This document shows positions 49,924 through 57,375 of a stretch of 64,000 nt of DNA, one piece after another (position 1 is the first letter of the stretch; every line of letters begins with the position of its first letter). Origin of the DNA: Streptomyces sclerotialus (GTDB lineage: Bacteria > Actinomycetota > Actinomycetes > Streptomycetales > Streptomycetaceae); assembly GCF_040907265.1 (NCBI RefSeq), contig NZ_JBFOHP010000002.1:496001-560000 (forward strand). Reading direction: 5' to 3'. Under the pieces are notes generated by a model. The model searched no databases. It was not told the DNA's origin and saw nothing but the letters and a program-made list of their open reading frames with translations. Position numbers and translations under genes: made by a program.

Positions 49924-49938
49924 CTAAGGGTTACCTAA
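49924..49938. promoter_or_regulatory. Possible DmdR/IdeR-like half-site
   Basis: The minus-strand sequence TTAGGTAACCCTTAG shares the TTAGGT half of the actinobacterial iron box, but its other half is poor. It lies between the ATPase and AraC remnants. Weak evidence. Confidence 0.25.
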
Positions 49939-49975
49939 CTCCGAGAGGAGTATGTTCCGCCTGCCATGTCGGCAA

Positions 49976-50134
49976 TCAGGAGTTCTGGACAGCCGGTACG
50001 GGATTTGGGACATCCCCTGGCGTGCCGTCCGCCGCGCCGAAGAACGCTCCCGGCGTGGTTCCCATGACCCTGCGGAAGGCGGCGATGAAGGTACTGGGCT
50101 GCGCGTAGCCGAGCGTCTCCGTGACGCGGCACCC
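49976..50134 (-). pseudogene. AraC family regulator, C-terminal fragment
   Basis: About 52 codons reading VTETLGYAQPSTFIAAFRRV and MGTTPGAFFGAADG to a TGA stop. This is the second helix-turn-helix and closing motif of an AraC-type regulator of the streptomycete siderophore-locus kind. The first helix-turn-helix and sensing domain are gone; homology stops at about 50134. Confidence 0.68.
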
Positions 50135-50293
50135 GTCATGTCGCTGATGACCTTCTCGGTCGGCGGTGGCGGCGGCGTCCGGGTCGGCAGCCCGCGGCCC
50201 GGCCGTCGCACCCGCGCAGAATTCAGCCGCCGGCTACCGGTGTTGAACAGCGGCCGCGGAGGCTGTGGCCGGCTGGGACCGCGCTCACGAACG

Positions 50294-50500
50294 TCACGGG
50301 TGGTCGGGGCGCTGATCGGCAGGCACGCCGCCGCCCGGGCCACCGCCCTTGCTTCCCTTGTCGGTCCCGTGCGTGTGCTCGGCGCCGCCGGGGCCGACCT
50401 TCCGGTCCGAGCCCGCCTTGGCTTCAGCCGCGTCCTGGACGGCGGCGCTCTTGCCACTGCGGCGGAGTTCGTTCGACTGCGGATTCCTGCTCTTGCTCAC
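50294..50500 (-). CDS. Small hydrophilic protein
   Basis: Encodes 68 residues: SKSRNPQSNELRRSGKSAAV, an Ala/Lys helix QDAAEAKAGSD, then Gly/His/Lys-rich tail ending PADQRPDHP. Likely disordered; the composition recalls stress-type hydrophilins. GTG 50500 has GAGGAGG 7 nt upstream. It is 17 bp after the stop of the neighbouring small gene, so both share a transcript. No family recognised. Confidence 0.62.
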   Translation of the reverse strand: MSKSRNPQSNELRRSGKSAAVQDAAEAKAGSDRKVGPGGAEHTHGTDKGSKGGGPGGGVPADQRPDHP

Positions 50501-50517
50501 TGTGTCCTCCTCGGCGC

Positions 50518-50751
50518 TCACGCGTTCCGCTGGTCGTCGCGCCCGTCGCGCTGGTCCTCGCGCTCGTTGCGCTGCCCCTTCGGGCCCAGGCCGCGTTCGG
50601 CCCGGGGGCCGTGCGTCTGCCAGTGCGGGTCCTCCTCCAGTCTGGCCTTGGCCTCCTCGTTCGCCCGCTGGTCCGGGGTCCCGTGGTCCTCGGCCTCCCG
50701 GCGGAGCTGCGCCCGCTTCCGGTCGAACTTCTTGCTCCCTGGTTCGGGCAT
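50518..50751 (-). CDS. Small charged helical protein
   Basis: Encodes 77 residues, about half of them charged: SKKFDRKRAQLRREAEDHG, DQRANEEAKARLEEDPHWQ, and a repetitive C terminus with REDQRDGRDDQRN. It predicts long helices and no hydrophobic core, like actinobacterial stress-linked small proteins. ATG 50751 is preceded by AGGTGGG. It precedes the 68-residue gene in the same direction. Confidence 0.62.
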   Translation of the reverse strand: MPEPGSKKFDRKRAQLRREAEDHGTPDQRANEEAKARLEEDPHWQTHGPRAERGLGPKGQRNEREDQRDGRDDQRNA

Positions 50752-50922
50752 GGTTTCCCACCTCCACTGAACCGGTTGTCGCCCTCCCAGGGTCGCAGAA
50801 CGACCGAAAGGCCGCTAATGCACCGAGACGGCCGCGTCCCAGCGGTGCATGACCGCCGGTGATGCGTGGCCGTACCACGGAAACTCGCGGCCGACGGCCC
50901 CCGCGTGCGCTAGCGTCCCGCC

Positions 50923-51489
50923 ATGATCGAGATACGACAGGCGCGCCCCGAGGACGCCGAGGAACTGGTACGGCTGCGACGGCTGATGTTCGCCGCGATG
51001 GACGGCATCGACCAGCCGGGCGACTGGGAGGCGGAAGCCGCGAGAATCGCCCGCCGGCAGTTGTCGGGACCGAACCCGGTACTCGGCGCCTTCGTGGTCG
51101 ACGCGGACGAGGCCGACCGGGCGGACGGCGCGGACGACGCGGCGGGCGGGGACACGGGCCGCCGGCTCGCCGCGTGCGCGGTGGCCACGGTCGAGCAGCG
51201 GCTGCCCGCACCGCATCACCCCACAGGCCGGTTCGCCTTCCTCTTCAACGTGTGTACGGACCCGGCGTACCGGGGGCGCGGTTACGCCCGCGCGACCACC
51301 GAAGCGCTCCTGGAATGGCTCGCCGCGCAGGGCGTGTCCCGCATCGACCTGCACGCCACGGACGAGGCGGAGGCGCTGTACCGCAGCCTCGGCTTCACGG
51401 AGCACTCGACCCCACTGTCCCTCGACGCCCGCACGTTCCGGAGCCGTCCGGACGAAGTGCCGGCGCAGGGTGTCACCCCCGCCCCCTGA
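50923..51489 (+). CDS. GNAT family N-acetyltransferase
   Basis: A 188-residue acetyltransferase. N-terminal MIEIRQARPEDAEELVRLRR is the usual first strand and helix, FLFNVCTDPAYRGRGYARATTEALLEW carries the acetyl-CoA loop RGRGYA, and TDEAEALYRSLGF the final motif. An acidic insert (DADEADRADGADDAAGG) lies in the middle. Substrate unknown. ATG 50923 begins directly after CCGCC with no clear ribosome binding site. It is 61 bp before the hydroxylase gene. Confidence 0.87.
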   Translation: MIEIRQARPEDAEELVRLRRLMFAAMDGIDQPGDWEAEAARIARRQLSGPNPVLGAFVVDADEADRADGADDAAGGDTGRRLAACAVATVEQRLPAPHHPTGRFAFLFNVCTDPAYRGRGYARATTEALLEWLAAQGVSRIDLHATDEAEALYRSLGFTEHSTPLSLDARTFRSRPDEVPAQGVTPAP

Positions 51490-51550
51490 CCAGCGAATTC
51501 GGCCATACACTGCCACCCGGTTCTGTCACCGCACGAAGGGAACCGCCACC

Positions 51551-52819
51551 GTGGCCGATGCCGCCGCCCCCGCTTCCTCCCCCGGCTGCTCCGCTTCCTC
51601 CGTCGGCTCCCCCGCCGACGAGGCGCACCGCACCTCCGTCGTCGTCATCGGCGCCGGCCCCGCCGGGCTGACGCTCGCGAACGTCCTGCACGCCGCCGGC
51701 GTCGCCTGTGTCGTACTGGAAGCGGAGAGCCGGGAGTTCATCGAGCAGCGACCGCGGGCCGGCTTCATCGAGGAGTGGGTGGTCCGCGCGCTGGACCGGC
51801 ACGGTCTGGCCGGCCGCCTGCTGGAACGGGCCGAGCGGCAGCGTACGTTCGAGTTCCGGTGGGAGGGGCGGCGGCATGTGGTGGAGCCGGGCAGGTTCTC
51901 CGGGCAGAGCCACTTCGTCTATCCGCAGCCGCTGTTGGTGACCGACCTGGTCGCCGCCTACGCGGACGCGGCCGGCGGCGACATCCGCTTCGGCGTACGG
52001 GACGTACGGCCGGCAGGCATCGACACCGACCACCCCTCCGTCTCGTACACCGACCCGGAGACCGGCGTCCGGCACCGCATCGACTGCGCGTACATAGCAG
52101 GCTGCGACGGCGCACGCGGCGTGTCACGCGCCGCGATACCGGCCGACCGACTCCGCATCTCCCGCCTGGACTACGGCATCGGCTGGCTCGCGCTGCTCGC
52201 CGAGGCCCCGCCGTCCGCGGAAGGTGTCGTCTTCGGGCTCCATGAGCGCGGCTTCAGCGCCCACATGGCGCGCACCCCCGAGGTCACCCGCTACTACCTG
52301 GAGTGCCCGCCGGGCGACGACCCGGCGAACTGGCCGCACGACCGGATCTGGAGCGAGCTGCGTACGCGCCTGGCCGCGGCCGGCGCACAGCCGCTCACCG
52401 AAGGCCGGATCATCGAGAAGACGGTCCTGGACATGCACAACTACGTCGTCGAGCCCATGGGGTACGGCCGTCTGTACCTGGCGGGCGAATCGGCCCACCT
52501 GGTGGCGCCGATCGCGGCCAAGGGCATGAACCTGGCGATCCACGACGCGCTGCTGCTCGCCCGGGCGCTCGTCGCGGCCTGTACGACCGGGGACGAGGAC
52601 GCCCTCAGCCGCTATTCGGACGCCTGCCTGGCGAAGGTCTGGCAGTACCAGGAGTTCTCCCAGTGGCTGTCCGACGTGATGCACGGCGCCTCGTCCGGTG
52701 ACCGCTTCCGCGCGGGGACGGCCGCGGCCCGGCTGCGGCAGCTGTTCTCCTCCGACGCGGCGGCCGCGGCCTTCGGCGAGACGTACCTCGGCTCGACGAC
52801 GGACATCGAGACGCTCTGA
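51551..52819 (+). CDS. pobA: 4-hydroxybenzoate 3-monooxygenase-like FAD hydroxylase
   Basis: A 422-residue class A hydroxylase of PobA type that would turn 4-hydroxybenzoate into protocatechuate with NAD(P)H and O2. GAGPAGL is at 34-40, then the PobA-like SREFIEQRPRAGFIEEWVV, CDGARGVSR, TRYYLECPPGDD and GESAHLVAPIAAKGMNLA. In the last motif the usual GD aspartate is replaced by Glu, as occurs in one actinobacterial branch. GTG 51551 follows GAAGGGAA. No pca genes are adjacent, so supply of protocatechuate to a distant ring-cleavage locus is assumed; another hydroxyaryl substrate is possible. Confidence 0.8.
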   Translation: MADAAAPASSPGCSASSVGSPADEAHRTSVVVIGAGPAGLTLANVLHAAGVACVVLEAESREFIEQRPRAGFIEEWVVRALDRHGLAGRLLERAERQRTFEFRWEGRRHVVEPGRFSGQSHFVYPQPLLVTDLVAAYADAAGGDIRFGVRDVRPAGIDTDHPSVSYTDPETGVRHRIDCAYIAGCDGARGVSRAAIPADRLRISRLDYGIGWLALLAEAPPSAEGVVFGLHERGFSAHMARTPEVTRYYLECPPGDDPANWPHDRIWSELRTRLAAAGAQPLTEGRIIEKTVLDMHNYVVEPMGYGRLYLAGESAHLVAPIAAKGMNLAIHDALLLARALVAACTTGDEDALSRYSDACLAKVWQYQEFSQWLSDVMHGASSGDRFRAGTAAARLRQLFSSDAAAAAFGETYLGSTTDIETL

Positions 52820-52861
52820 ACGGCACCCGGCCGCCCCGTCCCACCGCCTTCCGCTCCCCGC

Positions 52862-53497
52862 TCAGCCGGTGGCGCGTCCCAGGCCCTCCAGGACCCGCGC
52901 GCCGGGCAGGGATGCGAGCGCCTTGCCCGGGACGATGAGCTTTCCGCGGCGGGCACCGCTGCCGATCAGGACGTACGGGGTGTCGGCGACGGCCGCGTCC
53001 ACCAGGAGTGGCCAGTCGGCGGGCAGTCCGATGGGGGTGATGCCGCCGTACTCCATGCCGCTGCGGCCGACCGCGGTGTCCATGGGGGCGAACGACGCCT
53101 TGCGGGAACCGAGTTCCCGGCGTACGACGCCGTTGACGTCCACGCGAGTGGTGGAGAGCACGACGCAGCCGGCGAGGGTGACGGTGTCACCGCGCTTGCC
53201 CGCCACCACCACGCAGTTCGCGGACTGTTCGAGCAGCCAGGAACCGTAGTGCTCGACGAGCAGCGCGGTGTCGGCGATGGCCGGGTCGGTGTCCACATGG
53301 AGCAGCTGCTTGACGTCCACCGGCCCCTGTCAGTCACGGATCGCGGCGGCGACGGGCTCGGGCAGCAGCTCCAAGCACTCGGCGGCGGGCCGGACTTCGT
53401 CGAACGCGTCCATGGGGGTGGCAGACGCCGAGTCGGACGACGACGAGGAAGCGGAAGGGGAAGGAGACGGGGAGGACGAAGGCACTGATGTCGACAT
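52862..53497 (-). pseudogene. YbaK/aminoacyl-tRNA deacylase-family protein interrupted by an in-frame TGA
   Basis: Read through one stop, the gene encodes 211 residues of the YbaK/EbsC fold, which removes wrong amino acids from tRNA. The N-terminal part (AFDEVRPAAECLELLPEPVA) ends at TGA 53330-53332, and the same frame continues at once with QGPVDVKQLLHVDTDP, NCVVVAGKRGDTVTLAGCVVLSTTRVDVNG, GSRKASFAPMD and MEYGGITPIGLP, all family-like. A tryptophan (TGG) is common at the stop's place, so a single G-to-A change explains it. A GTG at 53320 just after the stop could restart a 152-residue product lacking the first 55 residues. The Ser/Pro run at the N terminus is native. Confidence 0.78.
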
Positions 53498-53559
53498 GCC
53501 CGTCAAGCTAACAGGACCACGGACCTGGCTGACTCCTGGCTCTCGCCTCCTGCCGGTAC

Positions 53560-54132
53560 TCAGTGCCCCGACGGGACGACCACCGACATCATCATCTCCA
53601 CGATCTCCTCCCCGTCGTTCCGGTAAGCGTGCGGCAGCGACGCCTCGAAGGTGACCGAACCACCCGCCGGCACCGGATGCTCGCCACCGTCCACGACGAG
53701 CGTCAGCTCCCCGCGGCGTACGTGGAGCAGCTCCTGCGTCCCCTGCGGGTGCGGGTCCGACTCGCTCTGCTCCCCCGGCATCAGCCGCCATTCCCACAGC
53801 TCGAACGGGCCGGGCGCCTCCGTGCCGACGAGCAGCGAGGTGTAGCTGCCGGCCTCGGTCGACCACATCCGCACGGCTTCGCCGGGCGCGACGAGCCGCA
53901 CCTGCGGCTCCTGGTCGTACTCCAGGAGCGTGGTGATGCTGATGCCGAGCGCGTCGGCGATCTTGACAGTCGTCCCTACGCTCGGGTTCGTCCGCGCCTG
54001 CTCGATCTGAATGATCATGCCGCGGCTCACGCCCGCACGGGCGGCCAGGGCGTCGAGCGTGTAGCCCCTCTCGGTGCGCCAGTGTTTGAGATTGCGCGCC
54101 AGCGACTGCGTGAGCTGATCGAGATCCGTCAC
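53560..54132 (-). CDS. XRE-cupin transcriptional regulator
   Basis: A 190-residue regulator with an XRE helix-turn-helix at residues 10-66 (LARNLKHWRTERGYTLDALAARAGVSRGMI, GISITTLLEYD) and a C-terminal cupin at 110-185 (WRLMPGEQSESDPHPQGTQELLHVRRGELTLVV). Proteins of this build sense a small acid or amino acid through the cupin. It is divergent from the EamA exporter at 54308, so control of that exporter is probable. Two related inverted repeats with the half-site AGTACAG lie between them. Confidence 0.88.
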   Translation of the reverse strand: MTDLDQLTQSLARNLKHWRTERGYTLDALAARAGVSRGMIIQIEQARTNPSVGTTVKIADALGISITTLLEYDQEPQVRLVAPGEAVRMWSTEAGSYTSLLVGTEAPGPFELWEWRLMPGEQSESDPHPQGTQELLHVRRGELTLVVDGGEHPVPAGGSVTFEASLPHAYRNDGEEIVEMMMSVVVPSGH

Positions 54133-54235
54133 GTTCCATCCAGTCCAGTTCGGTCAGGCCGGTCGGACCGACCTGCCGGCCGTAGTCGTAGCCGTAGCTC
54201 TGACCCGTGACCCCAGTCCAATATATTCGATTCCC

Positions 54236-54255
54236 TAGTACAGCACTCTGCACTA
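54236..54255. promoter_or_regulatory. XRE-cupin operator, site 1
   Basis: TAGTACAG-CACT-CTGCACTA, 8-bp arms with a single mismatch, in the spacer of the divergent regulator and exporter genes. Confidence 0.6.
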
Positions 54256-54275
54256 CCCTGTCGTGCACTTCATCG

Positions 54276-54292
54276 TTCAGCACACTGTACTT
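54276..54292. promoter_or_regulatory. XRE-cupin operator, site 2
   Basis: TTCAG-CACA-CTGTACT repeats the half-site CTGTACT of site 1 about 39 bp away, 16 bp before the exporter ATG. Confidence 0.5.
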
Positions 54293-54307
54293 GCGAGGAC
54301 TGACACC

Positions 54308-55177
54308 ATGACCGCGGTATTCGCCTTGGCCAGCAGCATTCTGTGGGGAGCCGCCGATTTCGGCGGCGGACTGCTCACCCGTCGGATGCAGGCGCTGACC
54401 GTCGTGGTCGTCTCGCAGGTGATCGCCGCGACCGTGCTCGGGGCGATCGTCGTCGCCACCGGCGCCTGGCACGCGGCGGAGCCGCAGCTGTGGTTCGCCG
54501 TCGCGGCCGGTGTCGTCGGCCCGGCGGCCATGCTGTGCTTCTACCGCGCGCTCGCGCTCGGCCCGATGGGCGTGGTCTCGCCCGTCGCCTCCCTCGGCTC
54601 CGTCCTCGTCCCGCTCGGCGTCGGCTTCATACAGGGCGAGCGCCCCGGTCCGGTGCAGATCGTGGGTATGGCCGTGGCCGTCGTCGGCGTGGTGCTGGCC
54701 GGCGGCCCGCAGCGCGGCGGTGGCTCGGTCACCCGCGAGGCGGTCGTCCTCACGCTCATCGCGGCGTTCGGCTTCGGCGCGGTGATGGCCTTCATCTCCG
54801 AAGCCTCCACCACTGTGACCGGCCTGTTCCTCGCGCTCTTCGTACAGCGCCTGTGCAACATCGTGGTCGGCGGCGCCGCGCTGTACGTGGCGGTCCGGCG
54901 CGGTACGCCCGCGCTGCCCGAGGGCGGTGCGGCCGTCATCCGCGCCGCGCTCCCCGCGCTGGCCTTCGTGGGCATCGCCGATGTCGCGGCCAACGGCACG
55001 TACGCGATCGCCACGCAGGACGGCCCCGTCACCATCGCCGCCGTGCTCGCCTCGCTCTACCCCGTCGTCACCGCGGTCGCCGCGATGGGGTTGCTCAAGG
55101 AGCGGTTGCGCGCCGTCCAGACGGCAGGCGCCTCACTGGCCCTCGCGGGCACGGCGCTGCTCGCCTCCAGCGGCTGA
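54308..55177 (+). CDS. EamA/DMT family exporter
   Basis: A 289-residue membrane protein with ten hydrophobic segments in two EamA repeats (residues 1-135 and 150-289). The repeat ends LGPMGVVSPVASLGSVLVPL and TIAAVLASLYPVVTAVAAM are the family landmarks, and GLLKERLRAVQ the closing loop. Such proteins export amino acids or metabolites by drug/metabolite antiport. ATG 54308 follows GAGGAC. Control by the divergent XRE-cupin gene is likely. Its last 45 bp overlap the convergent acyltransferase gene. Confidence 0.87.
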   Translation: MTAVFALASSILWGAADFGGGLLTRRMQALTVVVVSQVIAATVLGAIVVATGAWHAAEPQLWFAVAAGVVGPAAMLCFYRALALGPMGVVSPVASLGSVLVPLGVGFIQGERPGPVQIVGMAVAVVGVVLAGGPQRGGGSVTREAVVLTLIAAFGFGAVMAFISEASTTVTGLFLALFVQRLCNIVVGGAALYVAVRRGTPALPEGGAAVIRAALPALAFVGIADVAANGTYAIATQDGPVTIAAVLASLYPVVTAVAAMGLLKERLRAVQTAGASLALAGTALLASSG

Positions 55178-55927
55178 CGCCGGAACCTGCTCCGCCGCCT
55201 GCCACTCCGCCAGCGCGAGCAGTTGCTCGGAGGTGACGTCCTCGGGGATCGGCACCGGCGGCGGCGTACGCAGCGGCGGCTGCCAGCCCGCCGCCGGGTC
55301 CCAGGTGCGGACGACCTTGGCGGGTGCGCCGGCGACGACGGCGTGGTCGGGCACCTCGCCGCGCACCACCGCGCCGGCCGCGACGACGACGTTCCGCCCC
55401 AGCCGCGCGCCGGGCAGGATCACCGCGCCCGCGCCCAGCCAGGACCCGGTCCCGATCTCGACGGGCGCGGTGCGCGGCCACTGCTTGCCCACGGGCCGCG
55501 CCGGATCGTCGTACGAGTGGTTGTCGCTGGTGATGTAGACGTACGGGCCGCAGTAGACCTCGTCGCCGATGGTGACGGTCTGCGAGGCGACGACATGGCT
55601 GCCGCGGCCGAGCACCACGCCGTTGCCCAGCCGCAGCACGGACTCCGGGCCGAGGTCGAGGCCCGGCATCATCCCGGCGGTCAGCGTGACCTGTTCGCCG
55701 ATGATGCAGTGGTCACCGAGCTCGATCCACCGCTCGCCGAAGACCGTGCCCTGCGGGAAGGCGAGCCGGGTACCGCCCCCGATGCGGCGGAAGCGGTACG
55801 GCCCGGGGCACTCCGCGGTCACCGCGCCGGCCTCCCGTACCCAGCTCGCGCCACGGTGCACGGCCCATGACGCGGCCCGGCGCCGCCAGGCACCGAGGGA
55901 TGAGAACACGTTCTTCTTCGCACGCAC
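55133..55927 (-). CDS. Left-handed beta-helix acyltransferase
   Basis: A 264-residue hexapeptide transferase. Coils read TVFGERWIELGDHCIIGEQVTL, VLRLGNGVVLGRGSHVVASQ, VTIGDEVYCGPYVYITSDNHSYDD (catalytic His) and TGSWLGAGAVILPGARLGRNVVVAAGAVV, in the order of maltose/galactoside-type O-acetyltransferases and of sugar acetyltransferases in surface polysaccharide. N-terminal MRAKKNVFSSLGAWRRR may contact membrane. It faces the EamA gene, overlapping it by 45 bp. Confidence 0.84.
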   Translation of the reverse strand: MRAKKNVFSSLGAWRRRAASWAVHRGASWVREAGAVTAECPGPYRFRRIGGGTRLAFPQGTVFGERWIELGDHCIIGEQVTLTAGMMPGLDLGPESVLRLGNGVVLGRGSHVVASQTVTIGDEVYCGPYVYITSDNHSYDDPARPVGKQWPRTAPVEIGTGSWLGAGAVILPGARLGRNVVVAAGAVVRGEVPDHAVVAGAPAKVVRTWDPAAGWQPPLRTPPPVPIPEDVTSEQLLALAEWQAAEQVPASAAGGEQRRAREGQ

Positions 55928-56004
55928 CCGCTTACCGTACTCACCAGTAAGCCCGGCGCACCCCGCCGTGTCCTGTGATCTTCACCCCACGGGCCCCCGT
56001 ACGG

Positions 56005-57204
56005 TCACCCCTGCGGCGCGTCCCCGAAGTCCGGTATCGGCAGTCGTTCCCCCTCTCGCTTCGCCGACTCGTGGGCGACGATGCCCGGCAGTGTGTAGCG
56101 GGCGGCGACCCAGGCGTTCACGGACGGCAGCGTGCCCTCGGCGACCGCGGTGACGAAGTCGTCGACCAGGAAATGGTGGCTCCCCTCATGACCGTTGTGC
56201 ATGTGGTCGAATGCCCGCGGCAGCCGGGACCGGTCGTGCACGGGGGCGGACCCTGACGTGAAGGCGTCGCGCAGCGCGGGCGCCACATGGCGCAGCGACG
56301 GGTCGTCGGGCGACAGGGTGGGCTTGGGCTGCAGGAGCTCGGTGATGTCCTCGACCCCCTTCTTGTCCTGCCAGCAGCTCACCGTGGCGAGCTGCTCCAT
56401 GCTTCCGTCCGTGCCGAAGAACCGGAAGCGCGACTCCCGTATGTGCGAGGGATAGCCCACCCTGCGGAACTCGTTCGTGCGGAACGACCCGCCGCCCGCG
56501 ACCTCGAACAGCGCGGTCGCGTTGGAGAAGTCGTTCCCGAACTGGCTGACCTTCTTGTCGAACACCCCGTCGTCCCGCTCGTCCGCCACCCCGATCGCGG
56601 AGACGCTCACCGCGTGCGTCTGCCATGCACCGAGCACGCCGCCGACGGAGTGGGTCGGGTACAGCAGCGGCGGGTAACTCGCGGTGGCCTTCCAGTTCTC
56701 ACCGCCGCTGTACTGGTACGCCTCGTAGAAGCCGAGGTCCATGTCGTGGACGTAGTCGCCCTCGGCGTAGAAGAGCCGGCCGAAGGCGCCTTCCGCCATC
56801 CGCTTCCGGGCATAGACGGTGGCCGGGTTGTACTGGCTGGTCTCGCCCATCATGTACGTCAGGCCGGTCTCGCGTACGGCATCGATGATGGCGGCGATCT
56901 CCTCCTGGGTCACCGCCATCGGGACCGCGGAGTACACGTGCTTGCCGGCCCGCAGGGCCTGGACGACGAGCGGGCCGTGGGTCCAGCGCTGCGTGAAGAT
57001 CGCGACGGCGTCCACGTCCGACGCGAGCATGGCCTCGTACGACGGGTACGTGCCGGCCAGGCCCTCGGCCGCGACCAGGCGCTCGGCACGCTCGGGGAGC
57101 AGGTCGGTGACATGCACCTCACCGACTCCGGGATGCGCGTGGAAGAGCGCGGCGAACTGTCCGGAGAACTGCCCGGCGCCGACGATTCCGATGGAGAACG
57201 TCAT
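56005..57204 (-). CDS. Gfo/Idh/MocA sugar oxidoreductase
   Basis: A 399-residue NAD(P)-dependent dehydrogenase. The nucleotide motif VGAGQFSGQF is at the N terminus, the catalytic EKP position reads SAVPMA, and the C-terminal sheet holds GETSQYNPATVYARKRM and YPTHSVGGVLG with the substrate histidine. It closes the operon with a sugar ABC importer, so it likely oxidises the imported sugar or inositol. Of two starts two codons apart, 57204 is chosen because GAAGGA then lies at the right distance. Confidence 0.87.
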   Translation of the reverse strand: MTFSIGIVGAGQFSGQFAALFHAHPGVGEVHVTDLLPERAERLVAAEGLAGTYPSYEAMLASDVDAVAIFTQRWTHGPLVVQALRAGKHVYSAVPMAVTQEEIAAIIDAVRETGLTYMMGETSQYNPATVYARKRMAEGAFGRLFYAEGDYVHDMDLGFYEAYQYSGGENWKATASYPPLLYPTHSVGGVLGAWQTHAVSVSAIGVADERDDGVFDKKVSQFGNDFSNATALFEVAGGGSFRTNEFRRVGYPSHIRESRFRFFGTDGSMEQLATVSCWQDKKGVEDITELLQPKPTLSPDDPSLRHVAPALRDAFTSGSAPVHDRSRLPRAFDHMHNGHEGSHHFLVDDFVTAVAEGTLPSVNAWVAARYTLPGIVAHESAKREGERLPIPDFGDAPQG

Positions 57205-57375
57205 GAACATTCCTTCACTGGGAGAAACGGGGTGGGCGGAGGAACACGGGACGTAGGAACGGGTCGATGAGCGAGTGGCACGGACCCACGAACGAGTAAC
57301 GAGTGGAACGCATCCGTGAGTGACGTGAGTGAGTGGAGCGCAGACGGGTGCTCCACACCGGAAGACGGGTGCTCC

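Noticed and set aside
53330..53332. Selenocysteine codon
   Set aside because: The expected residue is Trp, no hairpin of the bacterial SECIS type is evident directly after it, and the family does not use selenium.
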